A stretch of 64,000 bases of DNA, taken from an uncultured Caldilineales bacterium (lineage in GTDB: Bacteria > Chloroflexota > Anaerolineae > JAAEKA01). This document shows positions 8,828-17,221 of the stretch, piece by piece; within the stretch, counting starts at the first letter, position 1, and each line of letters opens with the position of its first letter. Location: positions 8,739-72,738 of the forward strand of contig CALESQ010000107.1 in the NCBI GenBank assembly GCA_937907455.1. The letters are read 5' to 3'. A program made the position numbers and the translations under genes. The notes below the pieces were generated by a model that was not told where the DNA came from, did no database searches, and saw nothing but the letters and a program-made list of their open reading frames with translations.

Positions 8828-9451
8828 TTACACCGGCGCCAGTTCTTTCATTTTGGCGTCAGATTGGGCGACCACCACCGCGTGGATGGAAGCGCCGTGG
8901 CTGTCCATGGTGACCACTGCGGGGAAATCCTGCACGCGGATCTGCCAGAAGGCTTCGGGTACGCCGAATTCCTTCAGCTTGTGTACGTCCTCTACCTGCT
9001 GCACGCGCTCGGCAATGAGCGTGCCCGCGCCGCCCACGGCATGCAGGTACACTGCCTTGAACTTTTCACAGGCGGCCAGGGTGCGCGGCCCCATGCCGCC
9101 TTTGCCGATCACCGCCTTCAGGTTGAAATGTTCAATGACGTAGTCCTGATACACCTCTTCGCGAATGCTGGTGGTAGGGCCGGCAGCCACAAAGCGCCAC
9201 TCGCCATCTTCTTTCGCCACCACCGGCCCGCAGTGATAGATCACGCCGCCATCGAATTTTTCTTTCAGCAGCTCGTACAAGGCCGCTTCTGATGCAGGCG
9301 GATTGCCGTGGGTCTTGATGAAGCTCTCTACCATGTACTTGTGCGCGGCATCGCGCGCGGTGAAGATCACGCCTGACAGCTCCACCTGGTCGCCGACATG
9401 CAAGGCCTCGATTGCCTCATCGGAAATCGGCACAGTCAGTTTATGGATCAT
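8828..9451 (-). CDS. Fumarate hydratase class I (Fe-S), beta subunit
   Basis: A 207-aa C-terminal-type subunit of the Fe-S hydro-lyase family (fumarase / L-tartrate dehydratase beta). Recognisable segments are LHVGDQVELSGVIFTARDAAHK near the start and KGGMGPRTLAACEKFKAVYLHAVGGAG, which form the swivelling domain closing the active site over the cluster. With the alpha subunit it would interconvert fumarate and malate. The start is 10 bp downstream of the alpha stop, so the two are co-translated. Tartrate dehydratase is the main alternative. Confidence 0.88.
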   Translation of the reverse strand: MIHKLTVPISDEAIEALHVGDQVELSGVIFTARDAAHKYMVESFIKTHGNPPASEAALYELLKEKFDGGVIYHCGPVVAKEDGEWRFVAAGPTTSIREEVYQDYVIEHFNLKAVIGKGGMGPRTLAACEKFKAVYLHAVGGAGTLIAERVQQVEDVHKLKEFGVPEAFWQIRVQDFPAVVTMDSHGASIHAVVVAQSDAKMKELAPV

Positions 9452-9461
9452 GGAGTATCTC

Positions 9462-10331
9462 CTATTCGTAGGTGACTTCGTCGCCGCGCACAGTCATGCT
9501 GCGCCGACGATTGGCCCAGCACATATAGCTGACCGAGACGAAGAAGCTGGCGGGCAGGCGGTGCATGGTAGCCATTTGCACATCCAGCACCGTGGTTTTG
9601 CCGCCGAAACCCATCGGCCCAATGCCCAGCTCGTTAGCCTGGTCCTTGATGGTCTCTTCCAGCTCGGCCAGCTCGGGATCAGGGTTGCGGTCGCCCAACG
9701 GGCGGAAAAGCTGGTGCTTGCTGAAGGCATAAGACGCGCCGCGGTCGCCGCCCACGGCAATGCCCAGCACGCCCGGCGCACACCCCTGACCCTGGGCCTT
9801 GTTCACGGCATCCAGCGCGGCGCGGCGCACGCCTTCCAGATCGCGTCCGGCCTTCAGCGGGCCGTTGGGCAGCGAGTACTGAGCGCCTACGTTTTCACAG
9901 CCGCCGCCCTTTAGCATCAAGCCAATATGCACGGCTTCTTCATCCCATTCGTGGAAGTGAATGGTGGGGAACTCAACCCCGGTGTTGTCACCGCTGTTCT
10001 CGCCGCTGATGCTATCCACGGCGTTGGGACGCAGGTAAGATTTATCGGTAGCAATTTGCACCGCCTGCTTGATCTGCGTGGTGAGCTGACGCGTGGACCA
10101 GCCCACAGGATACGACACTTCAAAGATTGGTGTGCCGGTGTCCTGGCAAATCGGGCGGGAGAGACGACGTGACATATCCTGGTTTATCAACATGGTATCC
10201 AGCGCACCTTGCGCCGCGGAGCCGGGTTCTTCCTGCTCACGCGCAGAGCGCAGCGCTTTTTGCATATCTTCCGGCAGATCCGTGGAGGTACGGCGGATCA
10301 GCTCAACGATTTCCTGAGTTAAATCGCGCAT
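9462..10331 (-). CDS. Fumarate hydratase class I (Fe-S), alpha subunit
   Basis: A 289-aa N-terminal-type subunit. Three conserved Cys suited to an oxygen-sensitive [4Fe-4S] cluster occur in ICQDTGTP, GGGCENVG and GCAPGVLGIAVGG. It pairs with the beta chain to hydrate fumarate to malate in the TCA cycle. The two-subunit class I form is common in anaerobes and thermophiles. The start is ATG at 10331 (MRDLTQEIVELI), with AGGAG 9 nt upstream; the open frame continues into an octamer repeat that is not coding. It follows folD on the same strand. Confidence 0.9.
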   Translation of the reverse strand: MRDLTQEIVELIRRTSTDLPEDMQKALRSAREQEEPGSAAQGALDTMLINQDMSRRLSRPICQDTGTPIFEVSYPVGWSTRQLTTQIKQAVQIATDKSYLRPNAVDSISGENSGDNTGVEFPTIHFHEWDEEAVHIGLMLKGGGCENVGAQYSLPNGPLKAGRDLEGVRRAALDAVNKAQGQGCAPGVLGIAVGGDRGASYAFSKHQLFRPLGDRNPDPELAELEETIKDQANELGIGPMGFGGKTTVLDVQMATMHRLPASFFVSVSYMCWANRRRSMTVRGDEVTYE

Positions 10332-10354
10332 AGGTGGGGTCTCCTTAGAAGAAA

Positions 10355-10426
10355 AGTAAGCAAGTAGACAAGTAGACAAGGAAACAAGGAAGAACGCCTT
10401 GTCTACTTGTTTCCTTGTCTACCTTC
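10355..10426. repeat. Inverted octamer repeat between folD and fumarase
   Basis: Units of the type AAGTAGAC run in one orientation from 10355 and in the opposite orientation from 10398. Arms 10371-10389 and 10406-10424 pair over 19 bp with one mismatch around a 16-nt loop. It fills the gap from the folD stop nearly to the fumarase ribosome site and belongs to a dispersed family seen again near 36.7, 37.7 and 59.6 kb. Confidence 0.75.
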
Positions 10427-11302
10427 TTATATCGTCCGCTCGAATCCTTCCAGCGTGTTTTGCAGCAGCATGGCGATGGTCATCGGGCCAACGCCGCCCG
10501 GCACGGGGGTGATGGCCCCGGCGACTTCTACTGCTTCATCGAAGGCGACGTCGCCTACCAGGCGGTAGCCGCTTTTGCGGGTGGCGTCATCCACGCGGTT
10601 GACGCCTACGTCAATCACCACCGCACCCGGCTTGATCCAATCAGCCTTTACCATTTCGGGGCGACCGACGGCCGCGATGAGTACATCGGCTGAACGGCAA
10701 ATAGCCGGCAAATCCTTGCTGCGTGAATGACAGGTGGTCACGGTGGCGTTGGCGTGCAGCAGCAGGGCCGCCACAGGCATGCCCACAATGTTGCTGCGCC
10801 CCAGCACTACCGCGTTGGCTCCGTCCAGCTTGATGCCGCTGCGTCGCAACAGCTCCATGCAGCCCTTGGGGGTGCATGGGATGAACAACGGCTGACGGCC
10901 TTTCATCACCAGTCGGCCAATGTTGACCGGGTGAAAACCGTCTACATCCTTTTCCAGGCTAATGGCAGCCAAAATAGCCTCTTCGTTGAGATGCCTGGGT
11001 AAAGGAAGTTGCACCAAAATGCCGTTCACCGTGGGGTTGGCATTCAGGTCGCGCACCAGGCTTTCGACTTCTTCCTGAGAAGAATCGGCAGGCAGCTTGT
11101 AGCTGAAGCTTTCCATGCCTACTTCCAGGCTGTTTTTGCCCTTCATGCGCACGTAGGCTTGCGAGGCGGGATCTTCACCCACCAATACGGTGGCAAGTCC
11201 GGGGCGGCGGCCCGTAGCCGCGTGTAATTCTTCGACGCGCGTTTTGATCGCCGCGCGAATATCAGCAGCGATGGCCGTGCCATCAATCAGAGATGCAGTC
11301 AT
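10427..11302 (-). CDS. folD: Bifunctional methylenetetrahydrofolate dehydrogenase/cyclohydrolase
   Basis: A 291-aa FolD. It oxidises 5,10-methylene-THF with NAD(P)+ and hydrolyses the product to 10-formyl-THF for one-carbon metabolism in the cytoplasm. The catalytic Tyr/Lys segment YVRMKGK, the QLPLPRHL substrate motif, the nucleotide site GRSNIVGMP and the C-terminal PVPGGVGPMT signature are all present, and the length is normal. The start is ATG at 11302 (MTASLIDGTAIA) with GGAGA just upstream. The stop codon abuts the inverted octamer repeat that precedes the fumarase genes. Confidence 0.95.
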   Translation of the reverse strand: MTASLIDGTAIAADIRAAIKTRVEELHAATGRRPGLATVLVGEDPASQAYVRMKGKNSLEVGMESFSYKLPADSSQEEVESLVRDLNANPTVNGILVQLPLPRHLNEEAILAAISLEKDVDGFHPVNIGRLVMKGRQPLFIPCTPKGCMELLRRSGIKLDGANAVVLGRSNIVGMPVAALLLHANATVTTCHSRSKDLPAICRSADVLIAAVGRPEMVKADWIKPGAVVIDVGVNRVDDATRKSGYRLVGDVAFDEAVEVAGAITPVPGGVGPMTIAMLLQNTLEGFERTI

Positions 11303-11362
11303 GATGTCTCCAAAAAGGTAGATAACTGTGAATGCGCCGCGCCGATGCGGCACATTGCGCAC

Positions 11363-11371
11363 AGTATAGCA
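11363..11371 (-). promoter_or_regulatory. Extended -10 promoter element for folD
   Basis: On the minus strand TGCTATACT matches an extended -10 (TGn plus TATAAT with one mismatch) about 60 bp upstream of the folD start. No convincing -35 is seen at the right distance. Confidence 0.4.
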
Positions 11372-11450
11372 CAGACTGCACGGTTCAGATATGAGCTAGC
11401 GCACTTTTGGCGCGTTTAGCAACAAAATCAGTGGAAGCGATGGCCCCGGA

Positions 11451-12161
11451 TCATTCAAAGCTGTAGCCCAGCAGCTCGATATCGCGCTGATACAGGCGGG
11501 CTACTTCGGCAATGGTCTCGCTGTCGTAGTATTCCTGATAGGTGGTATAACTGGGGATATTGCGTGTGCGCCAGGCACGCTTCAAGTTGCCCAGGGTGCG
11601 TTTTAAGCCAGACCCCGGCAAGGCCACCTGGGTATTCCCGCGCGAGGTGTTGAAGTGAGACAGCGGCGTGGCAGCAAGACCAAGATGTCCGCACACTGCA
11701 TCAAAATCGCGTTGCAGCGTTTCGTAGCGGCCTACAAAATCTACCAACAGCCGGTTGTCGGCGCTGTACAGAAATTCGCTTTGCGGGCAAACAAACCAGT
11801 CCTGTTCGTGCCACAGCCTGCTTTGCAACGGGCCATTGACAAAGGTTTTGAAATCGCAGCGCCAGTTGTAGGCACGATATTTGTACAGCGATACCAAACG
11901 GCTCCACGGGTTGCGCACAAAGGCAAACTTGAAATAGCGGTCAAACATCTCCTGGGTCAGATAGTGATAGCGCACATAGTCAGCGGCCTTGAGATGCGCA
12001 AGGCGAGGGGGGCCAAGTTCAGGCCGGTCATTGGCGCGCAACAGCAGCGGTGCGCGCGTTTCCCATGTCAACCCCAGCAGATCAAGAAAAACGTGTTCGA
12101 TGCTGATGCCCGCGGTTTTGGGTACATGCACAAACACGCAGGCGTAGTGATGGCAAATCAT
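11451..12161 (-). CDS. Sulfotransferase family 2 domain protein
   Basis: A 236-aa protein beginning MICHHYACVFVHVPKTAG. The VHVPKTAGIS loop binds the 5'-phosphosulfate of PAPS, and FAFVRNPWSRLVSLY is the 3'-phosphate site. It resembles the carbohydrate sulfotransferase group that acts on polysaccharides. There is no signal peptide or membrane anchor, so it would act in the cytoplasm on a precursor or glycolipid. A second, different sulfotransferase lies 63 bp upstream on the same strand, which suggests a shared envelope-modification task. The acceptor is unknown. Confidence 0.82.
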   Translation of the reverse strand: MICHHYACVFVHVPKTAGISIEHVFLDLLGLTWETRAPLLLRANDRPELGPPRLAHLKAADYVRYHYLTQEMFDRYFKFAFVRNPWSRLVSLYKYRAYNWRCDFKTFVNGPLQSRLWHEQDWFVCPQSEFLYSADNRLLVDFVGRYETLQRDFDAVCGHLGLAATPLSHFNTSRGNTQVALPGSGLKRTLGNLKRAWRTRNIPSYTTYQEYYDSETIAEVARLYQRDIELLGYSFE

Positions 12162-12224
12162 CGGGAGCCTATGCCTTTTGGCCCTGTGGCAGGAGCCAGG
12201 CAGTTTGCTGCAAGCGCAGCACGT

Positions 12225-13070
12225 CTACCAACCGCACCTGAAGCCAAGCAGTTCGTCCAGGCTTTGGTTGTGTGGCTGAAAGTAGGCGTGCAGGTAGGCG
12301 TAAACGGCATCTGAAACCGGCGTCTGGTTTTGTCCGGCGTTGCGCGGACGTAAATCCTTAACCTGAAAGCGGTCATCTACACCCACGAACTGAAAAACGC
12401 GCTGCAAGGTGGCCTGCGCATCCGCGAAAAAGGCTTCACTGAGCAGCACCAACAGTTGGTCAGGTGCAAAATAGCGCCGATACCAACGCAACTGGTCGTG
12501 ATACACGCCGCGGCGTTTGTAGGAATAGTGAATAAAGCGCGCGTCCTTGTAGTTTTGCTGTTCCAGGGCTGGGCGCAGACGTTCTTCTTCGGCGTGCAGC
12601 GCATCCAACAAGGGCAGCGGCTCGTAGCCCCGCTGCACCTCGTGGAAGTAATGCGAGATGGCTCGCTCCACCGGATTGCGCAGCAGCACAATCAGCTTGA
12701 TCTGCGGATATTGCGCGGCGATGCGCGGCGCAGCCCACGGGCTGAAGCTGTACAAGGCGGATGCTTCAAAGGCGGGCCGATGCAGCGCGCCCAACGATTT
12801 GCAGGGGAAATGCGCCCGATACCAATGCTCGCCGCGGGTGAAGGTATCCACCCGCGCATCCAGACCACCATCGAAGAAGTGAAGCTCTTTTTTGCTGGCA
12901 GACAGCAGGTGCGGATGCTGCTGCAGATAGGCGTGAAGACTGGTGGTGCCGGAACGCTGCGCACCGATGATCAGAAAATCGGGCTGTTGCCGCGCCCACC
13001 AGGTAGCGCGGCGATAGCCCCAGGCCAACCGCCGCGCCGTTTGGTGAAGACGCGCCGGAACAGCAGCCAT
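12225..13070 (-). CDS. Sulfotransferase domain protein (PAPS-dependent)
   Basis: A 281-aa protein with the classical sulfotransferase fold. PDFLIIGAQRSGTTSLHAYL is the PAPS phosphosulfate loop at residues ~32-51, and IVLLRNPVERAISHY is the 3'-phosphate site near residue 125. It would transfer sulfate from PAPS to a hydroxyl or amine of an unknown acceptor. ATG at 13070 overlaps the upstream MFS stop as TGATG, so translation is coupled; the longer open frame runs inside the MFS gene and is discounted. It is distinct in sequence from the sulfotransferase just downstream. Confidence 0.85.
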   Translation of the reverse strand: MAAVPARLHQTARRLAWGYRRATWWARQQPDFLIIGAQRSGTTSLHAYLQQHPHLLSASKKELHFFDGGLDARVDTFTRGEHWYRAHFPCKSLGALHRPAFEASALYSFSPWAAPRIAAQYPQIKLIVLLRNPVERAISHYFHEVQRGYEPLPLLDALHAEEERLRPALEQQNYKDARFIHYSYKRRGVYHDQLRWYRRYFAPDQLLVLLSEAFFADAQATLQRVFQFVGVDDRFQVKDLRPRNAGQNQTPVSDAVYAYLHAYFQPHNQSLDELLGFRCGW

Positions 13071-14398
13071 CAGCGGAAAACGATGCGCCGCAACAAGGGG
13101 ATGCACACCAGCAACCCCACGGCCTCTACCAAGAAAACCAGGGCATAGGCCAAGTGCATCTGCTGGGTGAGCAGGTAGAACAGATCGCGCAGCACGCCGC
13201 CCGCGGCAATGCCCAAACCACGACTGGCCAACTGGATCACCGACCACAGGGCGAGATAGCTGGCCGCTTTGGCGACATGGTTGCCGGCCATCAGCAGACT
13301 GGTGCCGCCCACAGTGAATATGCCAAAGCCAACGCCGAAGAACAGCAGCACCGGAACGATCATGGCTTGGGAGCGGGTGAACGCGGTAAGCGCCAGCAGC
13401 AACACGCCCAGGCTGAGCAGCAGCAGGCCCCATTGCGTCAGGTTTTTTTGCTCGTCAGGACGACGCCGACGGGTAAGGCCATAAGCAGCGATCATGCTTA
13501 CCAGCACGCCGACACCCCAGTAGGCATTGAAGCGCGTGGTTTCACCCGCGGACAGAGCAAACACATCACCGCCGAAAGGCTCTAACACGGCATCTTGCAT
13601 GAAGGCAAAGAAAGCCGATGCGCCCAGAAACAGGGCATAGTGACGCGTGGTGCGCTGTGCCCATATTTCGCTCAACGCCACGCGCAGAGCCGGTCGGTTG
13701 GCGGCGATTTCGGCAGGAGTTGGCCGTGCGGCCCAGCGTTGGGTACGACGCTCCTCACCCAGCACCGCCAGCAGCCAAAACAGCGCAGCTCCGGCCATAC
13801 CCAGCCACACCATCCGCCAGAACAGTGCTTCGTCATATTCAGGCATGATGCGGGCGAACAGCGCCGGTATAAACGCAAAGCTGACAACCAACATAAACTG
13901 CACAATGCTCACAGCCTGACCGCGGCGTTCATAGGGGGCGCTGTCATGCACCAGCGCCAAAAAAGGCGCACCCGAAACTGATTGCCCGGTGCCATACAGC
14001 AGCAGCGACAGCGCGGCCAACAGCCAGCCCAATGCACCCTGCTGCGCGGCGATAAAATGAACCGACAGCGGCAACAGCGGCAAGGCCAGCAACATCAACA
14101 GCCGCCCCAGCCAGATGTAGGCTGTGCGGCGGCTGCCGAACAGGGGATGCGTATCCGATTGATAGCCGGCCCAGATAGCAAGCGGAGCCAGAAAATAGCG
14201 CGCGGCCAGCAGCAAGCTCACCGGCCACGCCACCATGCCCAAATCGCTGATCATGATGCGGTTCCAGACGCCGCTTAACAGCACATCGGTCATAGAAGAA
14301 CCGATGTGGAAGGTACCAAGCTTGAAAGAACGCGCCACACTGAAACCGGGTGAAACGCCTGTGCCGGTCTCAGTGTAGGATGGGTTTGAGGTTGCCAT
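13070..14398 (-). CDS. MFS transporter of the PucC/BCD-like family
   Basis: A 442-aa protein with 12 likely membrane helices. The N-terminal pattern FKLGTFHIGSSMTDVLL, then NRIMISDLG, LAPLAIWAGYQSDTHPL and GSRRTAYIWLG, matches the PucC/LhaA group of the major facilitator superfamily. That group is known for light-harvesting complex assembly or bacteriochlorophyll handling in phototrophs, but it also has members in non-phototrophs. No pigment genes are in the window. Its stop overlaps the start of a sulfotransferase, hinting that its cargo might be related to a sulfated lipid or glycan. Confidence 0.75.
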   Translation of the reverse strand: MATSNPSYTETGTGVSPGFSVARSFKLGTFHIGSSMTDVLLSGVWNRIMISDLGMVAWPVSLLLAARYFLAPLAIWAGYQSDTHPLFGSRRTAYIWLGRLLMLLALPLLPLSVHFIAAQQGALGWLLAALSLLLYGTGQSVSGAPFLALVHDSAPYERRGQAVSIVQFMLVVSFAFIPALFARIMPEYDEALFWRMVWLGMAGAALFWLLAVLGEERRTQRWAARPTPAEIAANRPALRVALSEIWAQRTTRHYALFLGASAFFAFMQDAVLEPFGGDVFALSAGETTRFNAYWGVGVLVSMIAAYGLTRRRRPDEQKNLTQWGLLLLSLGVLLLALTAFTRSQAMIVPVLLFFGVGFGIFTVGGTSLLMAGNHVAKAASYLALWSVIQLASRGLGIAAGGVLRDLFYLLTQQMHLAYALVFLVEAVGLLVCIPLLRRIVFR

Positions 14399-14405
14399 GA
14401 CCGAC

Positions 14406-14867
14406 TTACAACCAGCCGCGCCCGCTGCCAGCGGCCAGGAAGGGCCACGGTACAGCCAACAGAATGATCAGCAGCGCCAGGCCGAAGAAAAGGGCAGTTT
14501 GCTTGAATTTTGCCTGATCGGAAGCCGCTTTCTTGGTACGGCTGCGACCAATGTGTGCAACCACCACGGCCACCAACATCAGCACGCCGTGTTCCATCAG
14601 GAAAAAGCGCGTCACACTATTGCCCATCGCTGCGGCCATATCCTTGAAAGCGCCGCTGGTGATGGGGCTTAGCACCACGTACAGCAGCAAGCCAAAGAGC
14701 AAGTTAAGGTCCAGGGCACTGGTGAAGGCAATGCCTAATTGGGTATCCAGTTGATCCCAACGACGGTTACCGGACCGGCCTGACAGGGCGCGAAAAAGGG
14801 CGACCAGTCCCACCACTACCACGACCCAGCGCAACAGAGAATGCAGAAGCAGAACAACGTTGTACAT
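14406..14867 (-). CDS. Four-helix membrane protein of unknown function
   Basis: A 153-aa protein starting MYNVVLLLHSLLRW with AGGAGAGCC upstream of ATG 14867. Hydrophobic helices lie at about residues 3-25, 50-75, 90-112 and 128-148. A His near the first helix (LLHSLLRW) and others around MEHGVLM and AHIGR could bind haem as in cytochrome b561-like folds, but this is only suggestive. It ends 7 bp before the PucC-like gene and is probably in the same operon. I do not recognise a named family. Confidence 0.65.
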   Translation of the reverse strand: MYNVVLLLHSLLRWVVVVVGLVALFRALSGRSGNRRWDQLDTQLGIAFTSALDLNLLFGLLLYVVLSPITSGAFKDMAAAMGNSVTRFFLMEHGVLMLVAVVVAHIGRSRTKKAASDQAKFKQTALFFGLALLIILLAVPWPFLAAGSGRGWL

Positions 14868-15038
14868 AAAAGGCTCTCCTTGGTAGATTGAATATAAGCC
14901 TATTCTACGCAACAACCAACAAAAGCCCTAAAACCACCACATTGCCGCGCCGTCGTGGACAATCCGCCTGCCCCCTGCGGCAACCAGCGTCTGGCTGATG
15001 TGCTGAAAACAAACTGCGTATCATGACTTTCTATCTCA

Positions 15039-16439
15039 CTACCTCACTCCCCCACCCTCATTGCGCTGCACAGTAGCCAGCTCCGCACTGCGCGTTTTCA
15101 GCAGCAGGCCAATCATCACATACGCCAGCGAGATCACCGCGATCACCAAAAAAGCCCGCTGATAGCCAGCGACGCCGCCGATGGAGGCTGACACCGCACC
15201 CACCAACGCCGCGCCCAGCAATTGCCCCACACGGGTTGAAAGCGCCAGCGCAGCCTGTGCCGGAGCGCGCTGAGTGCGTGCCGCTTCATTGAGCATGATA
15301 TAGCGCAGCGGTGCGCCCAACAGCCACGACAAGCCCATGCCTACCAGTCCACCGGCCACATAAAAGCTCACCAGCGAAGGCTTAAGCAGGCCAATCAATG
15401 CCATGCCCGCGGCCAGCACCGCCGTTCCCAGCAGCACCACCGTGCGCGAGCCAACGCGATCCAGCATTCGACCCGCCAGCGGTGAGCCAACCGCCATCAC
15501 CAGCACCAGCGGCAGCAGCATGGTGCTGGCAGTTGCTTCACTCACCCGAAAAGCCAGCACCGCCATCGAGGGCACGAACACCAGCACCGCCTCGGCCAGA
15601 CCTGACAGCGCAGCGAACAGGTTCACCAGCACCATTTGCCGCCCCGAAAAAAGGCTGAGATGCAGCACCGGGTCAGCGGCACGCCGCTCCACCAGCACAA
15701 ACAGCGGCAGCAGCAACAAGGCCAGCAACAGGAAGTACAGCACCTGCGGCGTGCGCAGACTGGCGGCCACGTTAGCCGTGTCCAGTTGGCTCATGCCATA
15801 AGACAGCGCCGTCAGCAGCAGCGCCAGCACCGCCGTACCTGCCCAGTCAAAAGGCTTGGGTTGAGCGGCACGGCTGGCAGGCAGCAAACGCAGAGCTGCC
15901 ACCACCAGCACCGCGGCAATGGGCAGGTTGATGAGGAAAAGCCAATGCCAGTTGAGCAGACCCAGCACCACGCCGCCCACAATCGGCCCTACCAGAAAAG
16001 CGATGCCGAAAACCGCGCCGATCAGCCCCAGCGCACTGCCGCGCTTTTCCACCGGGAAGGTGTCACCGATCACGGCCGCGGCCACCGGGAAGATGCCACC
16101 TGCACCCAATCCCTGCACGGCGCGACCTAACAGCAACACCTCGAAGCTGGATGACAGCGCCACCACCAGCGAGCCGATGGCAAACAACACCACATCCAGC
16201 ACATAGATGTTGCGTCGTCCCATACGGTCTGAAAGTTTGGCCATCAACGGCGTCCCCACCAGGTTGGCCAACACATAGATATTGAAGATCCAGGCCATAG
16301 CACGGTCATTCGCACCGAACTCCGTGCGGATAGCCGGCAGGGCTGGGCCGACAATGGCGATGTCAAGCGCGCCCATCAGCACGCCGACGAATAGCACCAA
16401 CAACAAACGATTGCGCGAACGATTATCGAGCGTTGCCAT
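15039..16439 (-). CDS. MFS efflux transporter, DHA2 (EmrB/QacA) family
   Basis: A 466-aa protein with about 14 hydrophobic helices. Family signatures are ALDIAIVGPALPAI in helix 1, motif A AKLSDRMGRRNIY, and motif C GIAFLVGPIVGG typical of drug:H+ antiporters. It would export hydrophobic drugs or metabolites using the proton gradient. It lies 43 bp downstream of a TetR regulator and is the terminal gene of the operon that begins with the small membrane protein near 17.6 kb, so its expression is probably induced by the ligand of that TetR. Confidence 0.9.
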   Translation of the reverse strand: MATLDNRSRNRLLLVLFVGVLMGALDIAIVGPALPAIRTEFGANDRAMAWIFNIYVLANLVGTPLMAKLSDRMGRRNIYVLDVVLFAIGSLVVALSSSFEVLLLGRAVQGLGAGGIFPVAAAVIGDTFPVEKRGSALGLIGAVFGIAFLVGPIVGGVVLGLLNWHWLFLINLPIAAVLVVAALRLLPASRAAQPKPFDWAGTAVLALLLTALSYGMSQLDTANVAASLRTPQVLYFLLLALLLLPLFVLVERRAADPVLHLSLFSGRQMVLVNLFAALSGLAEAVLVFVPSMAVLAFRVSEATASTMLLPLVLVMAVGSPLAGRMLDRVGSRTVVLLGTAVLAAGMALIGLLKPSLVSFYVAGGLVGMGLSWLLGAPLRYIMLNEAARTQRAPAQAALALSTRVGQLLGAALVGAVSASIGGVAGYQRAFLVIAVISLAYVMIGLLLKTRSAELATVQRNEGGGVR

Positions 16440-16482
16440 AGCTGTAAAACTTCTTTCCCGGTTGAAAATGAAATGGGCCGAC

Positions 16483-17061
16483 CTATAAACCCAGCCCGTC
16501 GAAAAACGTCAGTAAAATTGCCTGAGCCACCGCCTGCCCCGTTGCCGGGTCTGCGCTGTGCGATGAATTCAGGAAGGGGTACATCATGCCCAACAGCAGC
16601 CAGGTGGCCGTAGCCGCATCCATAGCCCGCAACTCGCCGCGGCGCATGCCTTCAGCCAACATGGTCTGCACCGGCTCGATAAACTGAGCGTGATAGGCGC
16701 GGGCAAATTCAGCCGCCCCCTGCTCGCTCAAATGCTCCATTTCCTGATTAGCCAGGCGGATGATGGCGCGCTGCTCTGGCGGCCAGGCGAAAATAGCCCC
16801 GGTGAACGCGCTAACCTGTGCGCGCAGCCCGCTATGCTGAATGGCCTGCTCGATGGCCTCCCTGAGCTGCGCCAGCGCACCGTACAGAATAGCCATGAAC
16901 AGCGCTTCCTTGTCCTGAAAGTGATAGTACAGCGCGGCCTTTGACACTTCAGCCGCCTCGGCAATTTCGCGCATCGCCAGGCCGTGGTAACCGCGGCTGA
17001 TAAAAAGCCGGGTGGCTGTTTGCAGGATGTGAGGAGCGCCGCTTGGTGTGGTTTCGTTCAT
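16483..17061 (-). CDS. TetR family transcriptional regulator
   Basis: A 192-aa repressor. The helix-turn-helix is at residues ~10-57 (ATRLFISRGYHGLAMREIA, then VSKAALYYHFQDKEALF), followed by a helical ligand-binding domain. It probably controls the operon containing the upstream membrane protein, itself and the MFS pump, through the palindrome at 17639-17666, whose core TGACCGACCGGTCAGTCA is the classical TetR-type dyad. Its start is 9 bp beyond a hairpin-forming tandem repeat that separates it from the first gene, so its translation may be modulated by mRNA structure. Confidence 0.92.
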   Translation of the reverse strand: MNETTPSGAPHILQTATRLFISRGYHGLAMREIAEAAEVSKAALYYHFQDKEALFMAILYGALAQLREAIEQAIQHSGLRAQVSAFTGAIFAWPPEQRAIIRLANQEMEHLSEQGAAEFARAYHAQFIEPVQTMLAEGMRRGELRAMDAATATWLLLGMMYPFLNSSHSADPATGQAVAQAILLTFFDGLGL

Positions 17062-17070
17062 GGTATGATC

Positions 17071-17221
17071 CAGGCTGGCTCGGTTGGGAAACCGGCCAGA
17101 GCAACAGGCTGGCTCGGTTGGGAAACCGGCCAGAGCAACAGGCTGGCTCGGTTAGGAAACCGGCCAGAGCAACAGGCTGGCTCGGTTGAGAAACCGGCCA
17201 GAGCAACAGGCTGGCTCGGTT
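17071..17221. repeat. 34-bp direct repeat, 4 full copies plus a partial, each a hairpin
   Basis: Copies start at 17071, 17105, 17139, 17173 and 17207 (16 bp of the last). Each unit holds CTGGCTCGGTT and AACCGGCCAG, which pair over 10 bp with one bulged T around a 4-nt loop. The loop varies between copies (GGGA, GGGA, AGGA, GAGA) while the stem is constant. The array fills exactly the space between the stop codon of the small membrane gene and the TetR start. Confidence 0.9.

Noticed and set aside
11303..11450. A small gene between folD and the sulfotransferase
   Set aside because: No start with a ribosome site or coding pattern; only a -10-like element for folD was kept.
17071..17221. CRISPR-like direct repeats
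   Set aside because: Units are adjacent with no spacers, lie inside an operon, and no cas genes are present.
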